Origin: Trueperaceae bacterium
GTDB lineage: Bacteria > Deinococcota > Deinococci > Deinococcales > Trueperaceae
NCBI GenBank assembly: GCA_020354625.1
Contig: CP070651.1
Coordinates: forward strand, 2,216,487 to 2,280,486
Reading direction: 5' to 3'
DNA length: 64,000 bases
A program made the translations under genes and the position numbers. Below the pieces are notes generated by a model, which worked only from the letters and a program-made list of their open reading frames with translations, searched no databases and was not told the origin of the DNA. How positions within the stretch are numbered: the first letter of the stretch is position 1; every line of letters begins with the position of its first letter. Shown here piece by piece: positions 62,735 through 64,000 of this stretch.

Positions 62735-64000
62735 ATGAGCATTTTCAAGGCCTGTGATATTCGGGCGCCCTATGGGGAAGAGCTCAAGGACCACCATGCC
62801 ACGGACCTCGGGTACGCTATCGCCGATCGGCAGGGGCCCGTCGAGGTGGTGGTTGCCGGGGACGGCCGGAAGAGCACGCCCCGCCTCAAAAGCCTGCTGG
62901 TGGAGGCGTTGGTGTCCGGTGGTTGCCGGGTGATCGACCTCGGCATGGTGCCTACTCCTGCAATGTATTTTGCCCGTCAGCAGTTGGGGATTGCGACCGG
63001 GGTGATGGTGACTGCTTCGCACAACCCACCCGATCACAACGGGTTCAAGTTGGCACTCGGCGAGTGGCCGATCACCGAGGACGAGATCGCTGAGCTCAAG
63101 TACTTGATGGAGCGTGGATCCCACCTACCGGCCCCGATGGGCTCGGTGTCGAGCTTCGACATCCTGCCCGACTACCTCTCCTTCACCACCGCGCAGCTCG
63201 AGCCTTGCTCGGGGTTGCGGGTGGTGGTCGATTACGGCAACGGGGTGGGGGCGCTCGTGGGACCCCCCCTGTGGCAGGCTGCCGGTGCCGATGTGGTCCC
63301 GCTCTTCGATACGGTCGACGGGTCCTTCCCCAACCGCTCGCCCAACCCCGCGGTGGCCGCCAACCTCACCGTGCTCTGTGAAGCGGTTGGGCGCCATGGG
63401 GCCGACCTCGGCGTCGCGTATGACGGTGACGCCGACCGGGTCGCGTTTGTCGACGACGGCGGAGGGGTGGTGAGTAGCGACAAGATCATCGCCCTGTTCG
63501 CCACCGAACTCCTGCGGGAGGGACCGGGCGTGGTCGTCTTCGACCAGAAGTGCTCGCGCATCGTCGCGCAGCAGGTAAAGGCTCTCGGTGGGGAGCCGGT
63601 GATGGAGAAGTCGGGTCACACCTTTATCAAGACGACCTTCAAAAAGCGTAACGCCGTCTACGCAGGTGAGTTGTCGGGGCACCACTTTTTCCGGCAGCTC
63701 CCCCAGGGAGACGACGGCGTCTTCGCGTCGCTCTTTTTCGCGGGACGGCTTGCCGGTAGCAAGATGCCCCTATCGGCGTTGGCTGCGGCTTTGCCGACCT
63801 ACCCGATCACGCCGGATATCCGTCTGCCGGTTACACCCGGTGAGGCGGACGCCATCCTTGCTGACCTGGCCGGAGCGCTGGCCGGAGAGGCGCAGCTTGT
63901 GGAACTCGATGGGGTACGTGCCGAGTTCCCCGACGGCTGGGGCTTGGCCCGCAAGTCCGTGACCGAGCCGCTCGTCACCCTCCGTTTCGAAGGGGACGAC
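62735..64000 (+). CDS. phosphomannomutase/phosphoglucomutase, 3' end beyond window
   Basis: The first 422 residues of a phosphohexomutase of the ManB/CpsG type, running off the right edge. The N-terminus is FKACDIRAPYGEEL, the phosphoserine loop is VTASHNPPDHNGFK with S95, the metal loop is VAYDGDADRVAFVD near 235, and the sugar loop is AGELSGHHFF near 315. AGGAGG at 62722-62727 lies 7 nt before the ATG. It follows the aminotransferase by 72 bp. It would interconvert mannose and/or glucose 6- and 1-phosphates for polysaccharide or GDP-sugar synthesis; this is a different subfamily from the pgm at 38611. Confidence 0.93.
   Translation, partial: MSIFKACDIRAPYGEELKDHHATDLGYAIADRQGPVEVVVAGDGRKSTPRLKSLLVEALVSGGCRVIDLGMVPTPAMYFARQQLGIATGVMVTASHNPPDHNGFKLALGEWPITEDEIAELKYLMERGSHLPAPMGSVSSFDILPDYLSFTTAQLEPCSGLRVVVDYGNGVGALVGPPLWQAAGADVVPLFDTVDGSFPNRSPNPAVAANLTVLCEAVGRHGADLGVAYDGDADRVAFVDDGGGVVSSDKIIALFATELLREGPGVVVFDQKCSRIVAQQVKALGGEPVMEKSGHTFIKTTFKKRNAVYAGELSGHHFFRQLPQGDDGVFASLFFAGRLAGSKMPLSALAAALPTYPITPDIRLPVTPGEADAILADLAGALAGEAQLVELDGVRAEFPDGWGLARKSVTEPLVTLRFEGDD

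Overview
The window is a GC-rich (roughly 60 percent by eye), gene-dense stretch of a bacterial chromosome. I infer a diderm bacterium, most likely of the Deinococcota (Deinococcus-Thermus, perhaps Trueperaceae-like). The reasons are an alaS-HAD-ruvX-mltG block, a RIO-type kinase, a receiver-like/DUF4388 protein, an outer-membrane beta-barrel protein next to a LolA-like protein, and several start codons only 5-8 nt downstream of a -10-like box, as in leaderless mRNAs. No database search was possible, so the taxonomy is an inference.

Layout. 1-1276: end of a TRAP transporter operon (dctM cut by the window edge, dctQ). 1967-6940: housekeeping block alaS, Cof-type HAD phosphatase, ruvX, mltG. 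7099-13941: ribokinase, a DinB/DUF1572-like protein, RIO kinase, a pseudo-receiver protein, a small hypothetical and mutS. 14047-30318: a carbohydrate island. It has two divergent sugar ABC uptake systems without an ATPase gene, an MDR dehydrogenase, a FucI/AraA-like isomerase, a PfkB kinase, two Gfo/Idh/MocA oxidoreductases (one broken by an in-frame TGA) and a possible RraA-like gene fragment. It is followed on the opposite strand by a D-cysteine desulfhydrase / Asp-Glu racemase / 2-hydroxyacid dehydrogenase operon. 30676-34620: deoC, a GNAT acetyltransferase and a two-domain ALDH16-type aldehyde dehydrogenase. 34678-46470: an acyl-CoA-dehydrogenase-fold flavoprotein, a K+-independent H+-pyrophosphatase, phosphoglucomutase, an AhpD-like protein, a small HTH protein, a GGDEF/EAL protein, an MBL hydrolase, a thioredoxin-fold protein and an orphan solute-binding protein. 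46809-50298: an orphan sensor kinase and two envelope proteins. 50431-56710: a Pot-type ABC transporter joined to a nucleoside phosphorylase and an adenine deaminase. 57100-64000: leucyl aminopeptidase, an M16C protease, an aminotransferase and a phosphomannomutase cut by the window edge.

The most distinctive non-coding feature is a family of seven intergenic elements of about 105-200 bp. Their ends are inverted arrays of a degenerate heptamer (about GGTRATG), and they share inner boundary motifs although their cores differ. Other unexplained structure includes an exact-period 76-bp tandem repeat that copies the tail of the GGDEF/EAL gene, and a candidate stand-alone structured RNA with its own terminator between hppA and the flavoprotein gene. 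A 34-bp perfect palindrome lies downstream of hppA. Several hairpins lie in other gaps.
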